NCBI GenBank assembly: GCA_965221605.1
Contig: CBDCSK010000008.1
Location: 62,001 to 126,000 of the forward strand
Direction: 5' to 3'
DNA from: Aldehydirespirator sp965221605
GTDB taxonomy: Bacteria; Actinomycetota; Acidimicrobiia; Acidimicrobiales; Aldehydirespiratoraceae
DNA: 64,000 nucleotides
Position 1 is the first letter of the stretch, and each line of letters opens with the position of its first letter. Under the pieces are notes generated by a model. That model was not told the DNA's origin. It did no database searches and was given only the letters and a program-made list of their open reading frames with translations. Positions 24,413-33,035 of the stretch are shown here, piece after piece. A program made the translations under genes and the position numbers.

Positions 24413-25837
24413 TTAGTTCGACTCTAGGGCAGCGGTGCTGGCGAGCTCGTCGAGCTGGCTCAGCAGCTCAAGCTCGCCGTCGGAGTCGAAGTCGCGCGGG
24501 TCGGGCTGGTCAGCGCCGCCCCCGTTGAAGATCAGGTCGTAGGTGATGTCGGACGGGCAGATGTGCTGGGCCCGGTCGAAGGGCCGGCGCTGGGCCAGCA
24601 CCTCGTCGTCGAACACCTGCACCTCGCCCCGCAGGATCACCGTCTCGATGCGCTTCTTGTCGCACAGCACCCGGATGTCGGCGAGCGGGTCGCCGTCGAC
24701 GACGATGATGTCGGCACCCTTGCCGGCGACCAGCGAGCCGACGTCGTTCTCGGTGCCCAGCACGATCGCGCAGTCGTGGGTGGCCGCCTTGATGGCCTCG
24801 AGGGCGCTCATCCCCGCGTAGCGCATCAGCAGCTCGAGCTCGCGTGCGTGCCAGTCGCCGTAGGGGGTGGCCGCGAACCCGGTGTCGGTGCCGGTGATGA
24901 TGGGCACCCCCGCCTCGCGGGCCTTGTTGAGGCACCCGGCGGTGTCGTCGAGGAGGCGGGAATAGGCGCTGCGGGTCTCGGCCGGAACCCCGGCAGCCTG
25001 CCCGAACTCGCCCAGGTTGCCCAGCAGCAGCAGCGCCGGCGCCAGCGGGATCTGGGAGTCGGCCAGCCGCTCTATGGTGTCGTCCCGCAGGGTGTTGCCG
25101 TGCATGATCCAGTCGAGCTCGGCGGCCACCGCGGAGTCGACGTTGTTGGAGCCCCGGGCGTGCATGGTGATGCGCTTGTTGAGCCGGTGGGCGGCATCGG
25201 ACATCGCCTTGACCTCGTCGCGTGAGAAAGCCTCGAAGTCACCGAGCACGCTGTCGCCGATCTTGATGAGGTCCACGCCGTTCTTGACCTGGTGGCGGAC
25301 CTCGGTGACCATCTCGTCGGCGGTGTTGACCACCTTGCCGATGCTGGAGTCGGGCACCCCCACCGACGACGGGTACCAGTCGCTGATGCCGTTGCTGGTG
25401 GACAGGAACCGTCCCGCGGTGGTCATCCGCGGCCCCTGTATCAGTCCTTCGGCGATGCCCTCGCGGATGCCCACCCCGATGAAGTAGCTGCCGCCGGGAT
25501 CGGAGATCCCCGTCACCCCGGCCCTCAGGACCTTGGTGACGTTCCATGCGGAGCGCAGGGTGCGCAGTTCGTGGCTGGTGTAGAGGTCCTGCTCCTCCTG
25601 CATCCGGGTCTCGCCGAAGGACGTGTGGCAGTGGGCGTCGATCAGGCCCGGCATGACCGTCTTGCCGGTGGCGTCGATGCGCACCACGTCGTCGCCGCGG
25701 GGGATCAGGTCGTCGCTTATGTCGGCGCCGACAGCCTCAATGGTGTCGTCCTTCACCAGCACGGTGCTGCCGTCGACCGCGGGTGCTCCGGTGCCGTCGA
25801 TCACGGTTCCGCCGCTGATCAGGATCCACGAACTCAT
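24413..25837 (-). CDS. Metal-dependent amidohydrolase
   Basis: This 474-residue protein has the composite amidohydrolase layout: an N-terminal beta domain (ISGGTVIDGTG), the metal motif DAHCH near residue 66, a Lys candidate in DLIKIGDS, His in TMHARGS and IMHGNT, and catalytic Asp in ITGTDTGF. The C-terminal strand (GADIIVVDGDPLADI) is typical of the imidazolonepropionase/aryldialkylphosphatase-like branch. GGGAGG lies 6 nt before the ATG at 25837. It probably hydrolyses a cyclic amide, lactone or peptide-like bond; the substrate is unknown. A C-terminal extension of about 45 acidic residues is unusual. Confidence 0.85.
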   Translation of the reverse strand: MSSWILISGGTVIDGTGAPAVDGSTVLVKDDTIEAVGADISDDLIPRGDDVVRIDATGKTVMPGLIDAHCHTSFGETRMQEEQDLYTSHELRTLRSAWNVTKVLRAGVTGISDPGGSYFIGVGIREGIAEGLIQGPRMTTAGRFLSTSNGISDWYPSSVGVPDSSIGKVVNTADEMVTEVRHQVKNGVDLIKIGDSVLGDFEAFSRDEVKAMSDAAHRLNKRITMHARGSNNVDSAVAAELDWIMHGNTLRDDTIERLADSQIPLAPALLLLGNLGEFGQAAGVPAETRSAYSRLLDDTAGCLNKAREAGVPIITGTDTGFAATPYGDWHARELELLMRYAGMSALEAIKAATHDCAIVLGTENDVGSLVAGKGADIIVVDGDPLADIRVLCDKKRIETVILRGEVQVFDDEVLAQRRPFDRAQHICPSDITYDLIFNGGGADQPDPRDFDSDGELELLSQLDELASTAALESN

Positions 25838-25943
25838 GGTTGCCTCCCGAGTGCCGAAGTGCCGTTCGGACCATACCCCGACAGGTGTGCGGGGACCGAT
25901 TCGGGACGGCGCCGACGTTGCATGAGAGGCCGGGGCGCGGTGT

Positions 25944-25949
25944 GATAAT
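25944..25949 (+). promoter_or_regulatory. -10 box for CMD gene
   Basis: GATAAT ends 6 nt before the ATG at 25956. It is one of the best -10 matches in the window. Confidence 0.55.
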
Positions 25950-25955
25950 GGGTCC

Positions 25956-26501
25956 ATGGCGACCCAGCAACCGATGTCCAGAGTTCCACTGCTTGCCGAG
26001 CGAGAGGGTCTGAGTGAAGCGCAGCTGGCGGTGTTCGACTGGATCGTCGAGAGCCGGGGCACGATGATCCGCCCCTACGAGGTGATGCTGCACGTGCCCG
26101 AGATGGCCCGGCCCGCGGCCGAGCTCGGCCACGAGATCCGCTACGAGGGCGCGCTGAGTGACCATGACCGCGAGCTGGCGATCATCACGGCGGCCGTGGC
26201 CCACGCCTGCGCCTTCGAGTGGGACACGCACGTCGGGCTGGCCCGAGCGGCCGGCGTGGCCGATGCGACGATCGAGGCTTTACGAGACGGTGACGGCGCC
26301 GTTGGATCACCCGACGATGTGATCGTCGGCTTCGTGAGGGAGATGTGCGCCACGGCCAGAGTGTCCGACACGGCTTATGCCGCGGCTTTCGACCGTCTGG
26401 GCACCGCCGGGGTGGTGGAGTTGACCACGCTGGTGGGCTACTACACCATGCTCGCCTTCGCCATCAACGTCGCCGAGCCCCAGGGGCCCGTCCAGCCATG
26501 A
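25956..26501 (+). CDS. Carboxymuconolactone decarboxylase (CMD)-family protein
   Basis: This 181-residue helical protein fits the CMD/AhpD-like family: REGLSEAQLAVFDWIVESRGTMIRPYEVMLHVPEMA, then LSDHDRELAIITAAVAHACAFEWDTHVGLARAAGV, where the family often has a Cys-x-x-Cys-x3-His. Here there is a single Cys (HACAFEWDTH), so it is not a peroxidase-type AhpD but closer to the decarboxylase-like branch. It overlaps the VOC gene by 4 nt (ATGA) and is leaderless by its -10 box. The pair with a VOC enzyme suggests one catabolic step each in the breakdown of a small ring compound; this is inference. Confidence 0.8.
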   Translation: MATQQPMSRVPLLAEREGLSEAQLAVFDWIVESRGTMIRPYEVMLHVPEMARPAAELGHEIRYEGALSDHDRELAIITAAVAHACAFEWDTHVGLARAAGVADATIEALRDGDGAVGSPDDVIVGFVREMCATARVSDTAYAAAFDRLGTAGVVELTTLVGYYTMLAFAINVAEPQGPVQP

Positions 26502-26869
26502 CCGTTCGGGGGCTGGACCACATCGTGTTGAACGTGGCCGACGCCGAGCGGTCCATGCGCTGGTACTGCGATCGCCTCGGCTTGGAGCCGGAGCGGTACG
26601 AGGAGTGGAAGGCGGGCGACGCGCCCTTCGTGTCGGTACGCATCGACGAGGGCACGATCATCGACCTCTTCGAGACCGACCGGAGCGGGGAGAACCTGAA
26701 CCACTTCGCACTGTGGGTCACCGGCGATGTGGAGTCGATCGTGGCCCACGATGATGTCGAGTTGGTTCGCCGATCCCCGCGGGTCTTCGGGGCCCGAGGC
26801 TGGGGCTCGGCGGTCTATGTCCGCGACCCCGACGGCAACGAGGTCGAGCTCCGCCAGTACGACTCGTAG
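26498..26869 (+). CDS. VOC (glyoxalase/extradiol dioxygenase-fold) protein
   Basis: This 123-residue protein is a two-beta-alpha-beta3-module VOC domain: LDHIVLNVADAERSMRWYCDRLGL at the start with the first metal His, then LNHFALWV with the second His near 66, and the terminal YVRDPDGNEVELRQ with the Glu ligand. Those three ligands fit a metal-dependent enzyme. Its ATG overlaps the CMD stop, so the two are co-translated. The reaction may be isomerisation, ring cleavage or resistance; nothing visible decides this. Confidence 0.8.
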   Translation: MTVRGLDHIVLNVADAERSMRWYCDRLGLEPERYEEWKAGDAPFVSVRIDEGTIIDLFETDRSGENLNHFALWVTGDVESIVAHDDVELVRRSPRVFGARGWGSAVYVRDPDGNEVELRQYDS

Positions 26870-26884
26870 ACGACGGGTCGCGGG

Positions 26885-27712
26885 TCAGGCCAGGCCGGCG
26901 AAGTCGACCTGGTTGGTGGTGTACCAGGCCACGAACCCGTGGTCGGCGACCATGTTGTGACCGTTGATGGCCGCGCTGGCGTCGGAGCCGAGCATCACCA
27001 GGGTGCGGGCGATGTCGACGGGGGTCAGGATCCCGGCCGACTGGTCGACCATCCAGTCGATGACCTTCTCGGTCATGTGGCGGCGGAAGTCGTGCAGCAG
27101 GGGAGTGTCGATCACCCCGGGGCAGACGCTGTTGGTGCGCACCCCGTAGTCGAGGTAGCTGCGGCGCGAGCCGTGCATGGTCCACACCTGGGCGACCTCC
27201 TTGGAGAACTCGTAGGGCGCGGGGTCGACCAGCTCGCCGTGCTCCGCGATCCAGGCCAGGGCCTCGTCCCAGCCGTCGACGGCGATCAGCTCGGTGATCT
27301 CGGCGAGGCGCTGGGGCCAGCGCTGACCGGCCACCGACGCGGTGTTGACGATGGCGCCGCCCCGGTTCATCGTGGGCAGCAGCCCCTCGCTGAGGCGGCG
27401 CAGCCCCAGGTAGTTGACCCGCATCACGAAGTCCGACGAGTGCACCCCGGCCACGCCGGCGTTGTTGAACAGCACGTCCACTCCCGGGCCTATCGCCTCG
27501 CAGGCCGCGTCGATCGAGTCGGGGTCGCTGAGGTCGGCGGCCACATACGCGCTGGCCGGGCCCGTCGGCTCGTTGCGGTCGAGCACGGTCAGGTCGGTGC
27601 AGCCGGCGGTGGCCAGCAGCTCGGCGGCGGCCGCGCCCACACCGCTGGCGCCCCCGGTGAGCACCACCTTCTTGCCGGTGTAGCTGAAGAGATTCGACGG
27701 GGATGCGGACAT
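26885..27712 (-). CDS. Short-chain dehydrogenase/reductase (SDR)
   Basis: This 275-residue SDR has the NAD(P) motif TGGASGVGAAAA, the structural NNAGVAG, catalytic Ser in NTASVAG and the Tyr-x3-Lys pair in YEFSKE. The segment between Ser and Tyr is longer than in classical SDRs, like 3-alpha-hydroxysteroid dehydrogenase relatives. A clear AAGGAG lies 7 nt before the ATG. It is 40 nt downstream of the P450 gene on the same strand, so hydroxylation followed by oxidation of the alcohol is a plausible joint function. Steroid or terpenoid substrates are suggested by family habits only. Confidence 0.85.
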   Translation of the reverse strand: MSASPSNLFSYTGKKVVLTGGASGVGAAAAELLATAGCTDLTVLDRNEPTGPASAYVAADLSDPDSIDAACEAIGPGVDVLFNNAGVAGVHSSDFVMRVNYLGLRRLSEGLLPTMNRGGAIVNTASVAGQRWPQRLAEITELIAVDGWDEALAWIAEHGELVDPAPYEFSKEVAQVWTMHGSRRSYLDYGVRTNSVCPGVIDTPLLHDFRRHMTEKVIDWMVDQSAGILTPVDIARTLVMLGSDASAAINGHNMVADHGFVAWYTTNQVDFAGLA

Positions 27713-27752
27713 GGTGCGACTCCTTGCGGTCTCGGCGGCGTGAGCAGTCCGG

Positions 27753-28967
27753 TCAGGCCGGGGTGAAGGCTAGGTGGGCCTCGCGCAGACCGTGGACGAA
27801 GGCATTGGGCATGTCCACCTGCGGTGCGCCCTCGACGCGCTCGACGCGGGCCACCCGCTGGAGCAGGCGCTCGAAGAAGATGTGGATCTCCAGGCGGGCC
27901 AGCGCCGCTCCCAGGCAGAAGTGGGTGCCGAAGCCGAAGGCGATGTGATTGTTGGGGCTGCGAGCGATGTCGTAGCTCTCGGGGTCGTCGAAGTGCTCCG
28001 GGTCGCGGTTGGCCGACGGGTACATCATGACCACCTGCTGGCCCTTGCGGACCGTCTCGCCTCCCAACTCGCTGTCGGCGGTCGCCGTCCGGCACATGTT
28101 GTGGATGGGGGTTACCCAGCGGATGAACTCCTCCACCGCGACCTCGAGGTCGGCGCTGGCCTTGAGCGCGGCCCAGGCCTCGGGGCGGTCGGCTAGGTCC
28201 AGCAGCGTGCGGGCGATCACCGTGCGGGTCGTCTCCGCGCCGCCGTCGAGCACCAGCAGGCAGTCCGACATGATCTGGGCCAGCCCGAACTCCGAGCCGC
28301 CCACCAGGCCGTCGCCGTCGACCTCGGCCTCGATCCAGCGGGACATCACGTCGCCGGCGGGGCAGCCTTTCTTGGCGGTGTACAGGTCGGAGCAGGCGTC
28401 CCTGAACTCGATCACCGCTTCGGTGCCCTCGGGGGTGCGGTACCGCGGGCCGCCGCCGGTGGAGATCGTCGCCTCCGACCAGTGCATGAGCTTGGGCCAC
28501 AGGTCGTCGTCGAAGCCGAGCAGGAAGCCGATCATCTTGGCCGGCAGCGGAGCGGCCAACTCTCCCACGATCTCTGCTCGACCCTGCTCGATCGCAGGGT
28601 CGAGCAGTCCGTCCACGGCCTCGGTGATGTGGCCTCGCCACTGCTGGACAGCCCTGGGCGTGAAGCGGCGGGACACCAGCGATCGCCGGGCCTGGTGCAA
28701 TGGATCGTCAGTGCCGATGATCGACTGGTCGGCGGGGAGGTTGGGCCGGTAGCCGCCCTTCTCACGGTCGGAGCTGACGAACAGCCTCTTGTTCTTCTCT
28801 ACGGCGACGATGTCGTCGTAACGGGTGATCACCCACAGCTCGTTGATGTCGTCCCAATGGCACGGCGAGTTCTCCCGCAGCCAGGCGTAGCGGGAGTAGG
28901 GGTCGTTGACGTAGAAGTCGCCGTCGAGGATGTCGAGGGGCCGGGGATCGATGGGCGTGATCGTCAT
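27753..28967 (-). CDS. Cytochrome P450
   Basis: This 404-residue soluble bacterial P450 has the haem-binding loop FGFGTHFCLGAALARLE (Cys near 350), the I-helix oxygen-activation motif DGGAETTRT near 240, the K-helix E-x-x-R in EEFIRW, and the DDPLHQARRSLVSRRFTP region. Overall it resembles the actinobacterial CYP125/CYP142-like and CYP107-like clans. Electron donors are not encoded nearby. It precedes the SDR gene on the same strand by 40 nt. The ATG at 28967 gives a typical P450 N-terminus. Confidence 0.9.
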   Translation of the reverse strand: MTITPIDPRPLDILDGDFYVNDPYSRYAWLRENSPCHWDDINELWVITRYDDIVAVEKNKRLFVSSDREKGGYRPNLPADQSIIGTDDPLHQARRSLVSRRFTPRAVQQWRGHITEAVDGLLDPAIEQGRAEIVGELAAPLPAKMIGFLLGFDDDLWPKLMHWSEATISTGGGPRYRTPEGTEAVIEFRDACSDLYTAKKGCPAGDVMSRWIEAEVDGDGLVGGSEFGLAQIMSDCLLVLDGGAETTRTVIARTLLDLADRPEAWAALKASADLEVAVEEFIRWVTPIHNMCRTATADSELGGETVRKGQQVVMMYPSANRDPEHFDDPESYDIARSPNNHIAFGFGTHFCLGAALARLEIHIFFERLLQRVARVERVEGAPQVDMPNAFVHGLREAHLAFTPA

Positions 28968-29029
28968 GGGCGGGTCATCCTACGGCAGTAGCTGTGGGTG
29001 CCGGGAGGCTCCGGAGGTCGATGCGGGGG

Positions 29030-29425
29030 TCATGGGAACATGCTGCGGAGGACGGTCCAGAGCAGCAACAGCCCCGCGATGGCGATCGGTCCGGGGATGG
29101 CGATGATCAGGGCCCAGGTCAGGTAGCGCACCCAGGTGGGGCGGTCAGCGAAGCGTCGCTGGTGGAAGGCGGCGTCGAGGTGCTCGGCCTCGACGTCGGG
29201 CCGCTCAAGGCCCAGAAGCTCGGCCGCGGGATCAGCGACCTCGGTGTGAACCACCAGCACGGCGAGCCGGTTGGTGACATGGTGGGGTGCCACCTCAATG
29301 GCGGGATCCACGAGCACCGCAGCTTCGTAACCGGCCTCCTTGAGCCGGGCCGCGGCCACGTTGGCCTCCCAGCGGCTGGCGTACTCGGCGATGGGAACCA
29401 TGCCCGGCAGCGGCCTCATCCCCAT
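29030..29425 (-). CDS. DUF2007-like protein with C-terminal transmembrane helix
   Basis: This 131-residue protein has an N-terminal ferredoxin-like unit (PIAEYASRWEANVAAARLKEAGYEAAVLVDP), as in DUF2007 putative signal-transducing proteins, a linker, and one hydrophobic helix near the C-terminus (WALIIAIPGPIAIAGLLLLWTVL) that would anchor it in the membrane. The ATG at 29425 has GGAG 10 nt upstream; an in-frame ATG at 29401 is an alternative and starts right at the conserved part. It diverges from the ABC exporter genes with a 70-nt gap and might share control with them. Function is unknown. Confidence 0.6.
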   Translation of the reverse strand: MGMRPLPGMVPIAEYASRWEANVAAARLKEAGYEAAVLVDPAIEVAPHHVTNRLAVLVVHTEVADPAAELLGLERPDVEAEHLDAAFHQRRFADRPTWVRYLTWALIIAIPGPIAIAGLLLLWTVLRSMFP

Positions 29426-29482
29426 ATGGTGCCCGCTCCGGCGGCCGAGCGGACACGACTCGCGCCTGCTCCTGGTCGGCGA

Positions 29483-29488
29483 TAGCGT
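29483..29488 (+). promoter_or_regulatory. -10 box for ABC-2 exporter operon
   Basis: TAGCGT lies 7 nt before the GTG at 29496. Confidence 0.5.
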
Positions 29489-29495
29489 TCCACCG

Positions 29496-30434
29496 GTGAG
29501 CCCGGCCGTCGCGGTGAGCGATCTCGTGAAGGACTACGGCGCGGTCCGGGCCGTGGACGGCGTGTCGTTCGAGGTGGAGCGGGGTGACGTGTTCGCCCTG
29601 CTGGGCCCCAACGGCGCGGGCAAGTCCACCATCGTCGAGATCCTGGAGGGGCACCGCACCCGGAGCTCGGGCACGGTGCGGGTACTGGACACCGATCCAG
29701 CGTCGGCACACCCGTCGTTCCGGGACCGGATCGGCATCGTTCTCCAGACCTCGGGAATCGACCCGGAGCTGACGGTGCGGGAGGCCATCGACTTCTACGG
29801 AGCGGCCTACTCGCGCCCGGTTCCCGCCCAGGAACTGATCGATCTCGTCGAGTTGGACGAGAAGGCCGACGCCCGCATCTCGAGCCTGTCGGGAGGGCAG
29901 CAGCGGCGCATCGACATGGCTCTCGGGCTGGCCGGCGACCCCGACGTGGTCTTCCTCGATGAGCCGACCACCGGCTTCGACCCCGCGGCCCGGCGGCGCG
30001 GCTGGGAGCTGGTCGAGCGGCTCGCGTCGGAGCAGCGGGCGGTGCTGCTCACCACGCACTACCTCGACGAGGCCGAGAACCTGGCCGACCGGGTGGCCGT
30101 GCTGGCCCGGGGCTGCATCGTCGCGGAGGGAACGCCGGCCGAGCTGCGGGCACGGGCCGGCTCTGCGCTGATCCGCTTCGTAGTGCCCGACAGATCCGAG
30201 CCGGTGCCGGACCTGCTCGCCCCGGTCTCGGGGGACATCATCGGGCGCGGCCGCTATGTCGAGATCACCACCGACGCCCCCACCGCTGATCTGGCCCATC
30301 TCACCGGCTGGGCCGCCCAGCGGGGCATCGAACTGGAAGGACTGACCGTCTCGACCCCGAGCCTCGAGGATGTCTATCTGAGCCTCGTGGACGACGACGG
30401 CGGCGACCGCGACGAGGCGGGGAGCGACTCATGA
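29496..30434 (+). CDS. ABC-2-type exporter ATPase (DrrA-like)
   Basis: This 312-residue ABC ATPase has Walker A GPNGAGKST (near 37-45), the signature LSGGQQRR (near 131-138), Walker B VVFLDEPTTG (near 151-160) and switch His in LLTTHYLDEA. The C-terminal 80 residues after the ATPase core (VPDRSEPVPDLLAP... SLEDVYLSLV) are the usual DrrA-type extension. GTG 29496 is chosen because the protein then starts at the first strand and a -10 box is 7 nt upstream. It overlaps the permease by 4 nt. Such pairs export lipids, antibiotics or other hydrophobic solutes; the cargo is unknown. Confidence 0.9.
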   Translation: MSPAVAVSDLVKDYGAVRAVDGVSFEVERGDVFALLGPNGAGKSTIVEILEGHRTRSSGTVRVLDTDPASAHPSFRDRIGIVLQTSGIDPELTVREAIDFYGAAYSRPVPAQELIDLVELDEKADARISSLSGGQQRRIDMALGLAGDPDVVFLDEPTTGFDPAARRRGWELVERLASEQRAVLLTTHYLDEAENLADRVAVLARGCIVAEGTPAELRARAGSALIRFVVPDRSEPVPDLLAPVSGDIIGRGRYVEITTDAPTADLAHLTGWAAQRGIELEGLTVSTPSLEDVYLSLVDDDGGDRDEAGSDS

Positions 30435-31243
30435 GATCGCTGTGGCGGGGCGCGCGCCACCAGAACCGGATCTTCTGGCGCACGCCGGTGGCCGCCTTCT
30501 TCACTCTCGTGTTCCCGATCCTGATGCTGGTGCTGTTCACCGCCATCTTCGGCAACGACGCCTTCGACACCGTCTACGGGCGGGTGAACAGCAGCCAGTT
30601 CTACACGCCCGGCCTGGCCGTGTTCGCCGCGGCGTCGTCCACCTACACCGGCATCGGCATCAACCTGGCCAGCCGGCGCGAGCTCGGCATCCTCAAGCGG
30701 GTCAGGGGCACCCCCATGCCCCGCTGGACCTATCTCGGCGGCGTGGTGGTGTCGGCGGTGTGGATCGCAGCGCTGGGAGTGACGGCCATGGTCGTGCTGG
30801 GTGTGGCCGTCTACGGCGTGAACGTCGAGGCGGCCAAGGTGCCGGCCATGCTCCTGTCCTTCGCGGTGGGCTCGGCCTCCTTCGCCGCGCTGGGCCTGGC
30901 TCTCGCATCGGTCGCCCGATCGGTGTCCATGGCCGTGCCCGTCGCCAACGCCACCCTGCTGCCGATGGCGTTCATCTCCAACATCTTCGTGCCGTTCGGC
31001 AGCGAGACCCCCGGCTGGCTGGATCTGCTCGGGGACATCTTCCCCCTCAAGCACTTCGGCTTGGCCTTCGGCGAGGCAATGAACCCGTTCTCGGAGGCGC
31101 CGGCCGTCGAGTGGCACCGGCTGGGCGTGCTGGTCCTGTGGCTGGTCGCGGGCGCCGCCGTGGCTGCGTGGCGGTTCAGCTGGGATCCGCCGGTGGTCTC
31201 GGGCCGGACATCCCGCCGCCGGAGGCAGAGCGAGCCCGTCTAG
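30431..31243 (+). CDS. ABC-2-type exporter permease
   Basis: This 270-residue integral membrane protein has six hydrophobic segments, starting with FWRTPVAAFFTLVFPILMLVLFTAIFG, and the ABC-2 signature region NLASRRELGILKRVRGTPMP (near 75-95) in the cytoplasmic coupling loop. It starts inside the ATPase stop (ATGA), giving a fixed ratio. The C-terminus is a basic tail (SGRTSRRRRQSEPV). Together with the ATPase it forms a homodimeric or heterodimeric exporter of unknown cargo. Confidence 0.9.
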   Translation: MRSLWRGARHQNRIFWRTPVAAFFTLVFPILMLVLFTAIFGNDAFDTVYGRVNSSQFYTPGLAVFAAASSTYTGIGINLASRRELGILKRVRGTPMPRWTYLGGVVVSAVWIAALGVTAMVVLGVAVYGVNVEAAKVPAMLLSFAVGSASFAALGLALASVARSVSMAVPVANATLLPMAFISNIFVPFGSETPGWLDLLGDIFPLKHFGLAFGEAMNPFSEAPAVEWHRLGVLVLWLVAGAAVAAWRFSWDPPVVSGRTSRRRRQSEPV

Positions 31244-31248
31244 CATCG

Positions 31249-31338
31249 CCCGCTCTTGTTCGCTGCGCTCACGGGCCGCTCGGGCCACGGCCTCGCCCGT
31301 ATGAGTCGGAGTCGCTGGCCTACCCGCTCGGCTTCTAG
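31249..31338 (+). repeat. Dispersed intergenic repeat, copy 1
   Basis: This segment of about 90 nt is nearly the same as the inverse of 51416-51506. The first 50 nt match apart from one mismatch and one indel, and both end in CCGCTCGG[C]-TCTAG. Copy 1 is flanked by a perfect 11-bp direct repeat, CTAGCATCGCC (31240-31250 and 31335-31345), like a target duplication. Confidence 0.6.
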
Positions 31339-31341
31339 CAT
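31336..31341 (+). promoter_or_regulatory. -10 box for alpha/beta hydrolase
   Basis: TAGCAT lies exactly 6 nt before the ATG at 31348. It is inside the second copy of the 11-bp direct repeat that flanks the dispersed repeat. Confidence 0.5.
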
Positions 31342-31347
31342 CGCCGG

Positions 31348-32259
31348 ATGGTCGCTTACGACGAGTTCGGGCTGTTCGCCGAGAACGCAGCCGAGTACGG
31401 GATCGAATGGACCGGCCCTCCGACCGTTCGCCGGGAGTCGGTGGAGCTGCCGTCGGGGCTCCGAATGTCGGCGCTGGTGTGGGGAACGGGAGAGCCCGAG
31501 TTGGTGCTCATCCACGGCGGCGCCCAGAACGCCCACACGTGGGACACGGTGGCGCTGGTGCTGGGGCGGCCCCTGGTGGCCGTGGACCTGCCCGGCCACG
31601 GACACTCCGACCACCGGCCGGCCCACGACTACGGTCCGGCGTCCATGGCCGGCGACGTGGCCGTGGCGATGGAGGCGCTGGCGCCCTCCGCCGAGGCCGT
31701 CGTGGGCATGTCGCTGGGCGGCCTCACCGCCATCTGCCTGGCCGCCGATCATGGCCATCTGGTACCGCGGCTGGGTATCGTAGACGTCACGCCGGGCACC
31801 GATCACAAGAAGGCCGAGCCCATCATCGCCTTCGTCGACGGCCCTCAGCACTTCGACAGCTTCGAGGCCATCCTGGGGCGCACCATCGAGCACAACCCCA
31901 CCCGCAGCGAGTCGTCACTGCGTCGGGGTGTCCTTCACAACGCCCACGAGATGGCCGATGGCCGATGGACCTGGAACTACGACCCGATGCGGGACTGGAA
32001 GGCCGGCGGCGGCGCCGAGATCGCCTTCGACGGCCTGTGGGAGAGGGTCTCCCGCATCGCCGCGCCCACCGCGCTTTGGCAGGGCGGCGCCTGGAGCGTG
32101 ATCGACGACGCCGACGTGGCCGAGTGGACGCGGCGTCTGCCCGGCACCGTCCATGTGGTGGTGGACGGCGCCGGCCACTCCATCCAGGGCGACCGGCCCC
32201 TGGAGCTGGTCGCCCTGATCGAGGATCTGCTGGCCCGGCCGGCGGCTGCGGTCGGCTAG
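31348..32259 (+). CDS. Alpha/beta hydrolase
   Basis: This 303-residue alpha/beta hydrolase has LIHGGAQNAHTW (oxyanion loop, near 54), DLPGHGHSD, the nucleophile elbow GMSLGGL (Ser near 116) and a catalytic His in GAGHSIQGDRP. The cap region is long. It is convergent with the Nudix gene, and the two stop codons share the palindrome CTAG at 32256-32259. Many such proteins hydrolyse esters or epoxides; specificity is unknown. Confidence 0.8.
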   Translation: MVAYDEFGLFAENAAEYGIEWTGPPTVRRESVELPSGLRMSALVWGTGEPELVLIHGGAQNAHTWDTVALVLGRPLVAVDLPGHGHSDHRPAHDYGPASMAGDVAVAMEALAPSAEAVVGMSLGGLTAICLAADHGHLVPRLGIVDVTPGTDHKKAEPIIAFVDGPQHFDSFEAILGRTIEHNPTRSESSLRRGVLHNAHEMADGRWTWNYDPMRDWKAGGGAEIAFDGLWERVSRIAAPTALWQGGAWSVIDDADVAEWTRRLPGTVHVVVDGAGHSIQGDRPLELVALIEDLLARPAAAVG

Positions 32260-33035
32260 TCGGTGTCGGAGTAGCCGGACTCGTCGAACAGGTAGCCGTC
32301 CGGGGTGATCTCCAGGCGGTGGCGGGGACCGGGCACCGACGGGTCGGCCGTCTCGTATCCGGCGTCGCCGTGCCACAGCGACACCGGACCGTGCTCGCCC
32401 CGGCCGATGCGGGTCTCGTAGCGGCGGGAAGGGCGCCGGCCGAGGCCTTCGAGGGCGCCGGCGACGGTGTCGAACTGACCGACGGTGCGGAGTGTCACCC
32501 ATGTCGGGGCGATCAGCTCGATCTCACCGGCGTCGCGGCGACGCCTGGCCTCCTGCGGGGTCATCCACTCGTGGCGGACGATCTCCCCCTCATCGATGCA
32601 GACGTCCTCCGACGGCGCTTCGGCCGCGAAGAACCAGGTGGCGAAGCGCTTGGGCGCCAGCGGCGGCGGGATCCAGTACGAGAAGTGCACCAGGTCCGCC
32701 GGGTCGAGGACGATGGCTGCCTCCTCGCCGGCCTCGCGAGCCGCCGCGTTCCGGGCGGCCGCGATCAGGTCGCCGGTGCCGTCATGGTCGGCGTCGTCGA
32801 TGCGGCCGCCGGGAAACACCCACATCCCGCCGAACGCGAGCCTTGAGTTCTTGCGAAGCATCAGCGACTCGAGGCCGCCTGGGCCGTCGCGCAGCACGAC
32901 CACCGTCGCGGCCGGGATGGCGGGCGCCTCCCCGTTGCGCTCCAGCTGCTCGCGCCACTCGTCGAATTGCAGCACCTCTCGCCGGTAGGCGGCCCGCTTC
33001 AGGCCGTCAGCGTCGGGTTCGGTGGTGTCGTTCAC
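32256..33035 (-). CDS. Nudix hydrolase
   Basis: This 259-residue protein has a variant Nudix box: GGRIDDADHDGTGDLIAAARNAAAREAGEEAAI. The REAGEE core is kept, but the box has an insertion and the final Gly is Ala, as in larger NUDT19/peroxisomal-CoA-type Nudix relatives. Acyl-CoA or nucleotide derivatives are possible substrates. The GTG at 33035 overlaps the stop of the CoA-transferase (GTGA), so the two form an operon. That link makes a CoA-ester housekeeping role attractive, though it is inference. Confidence 0.75.
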   Translation of the reverse strand: MNDTTEPDADGLKRAAYRREVLQFDEWREQLERNGEAPAIPAATVVVLRDGPGGLESLMLRKNSRLAFGGMWVFPGGRIDDADHDGTGDLIAAARNAAAREAGEEAAIVLDPADLVHFSYWIPPPLAPKRFATWFFAAEAPSEDVCIDEGEIVRHEWMTPQEARRRRDAGEIELIAPTWVTLRTVGQFDTVAGALEGLGRRPSRRYETRIGRGEHGPVSLWHGDAGYETADPSVPGPRHRLEITPDGYLFDESGYSDTD

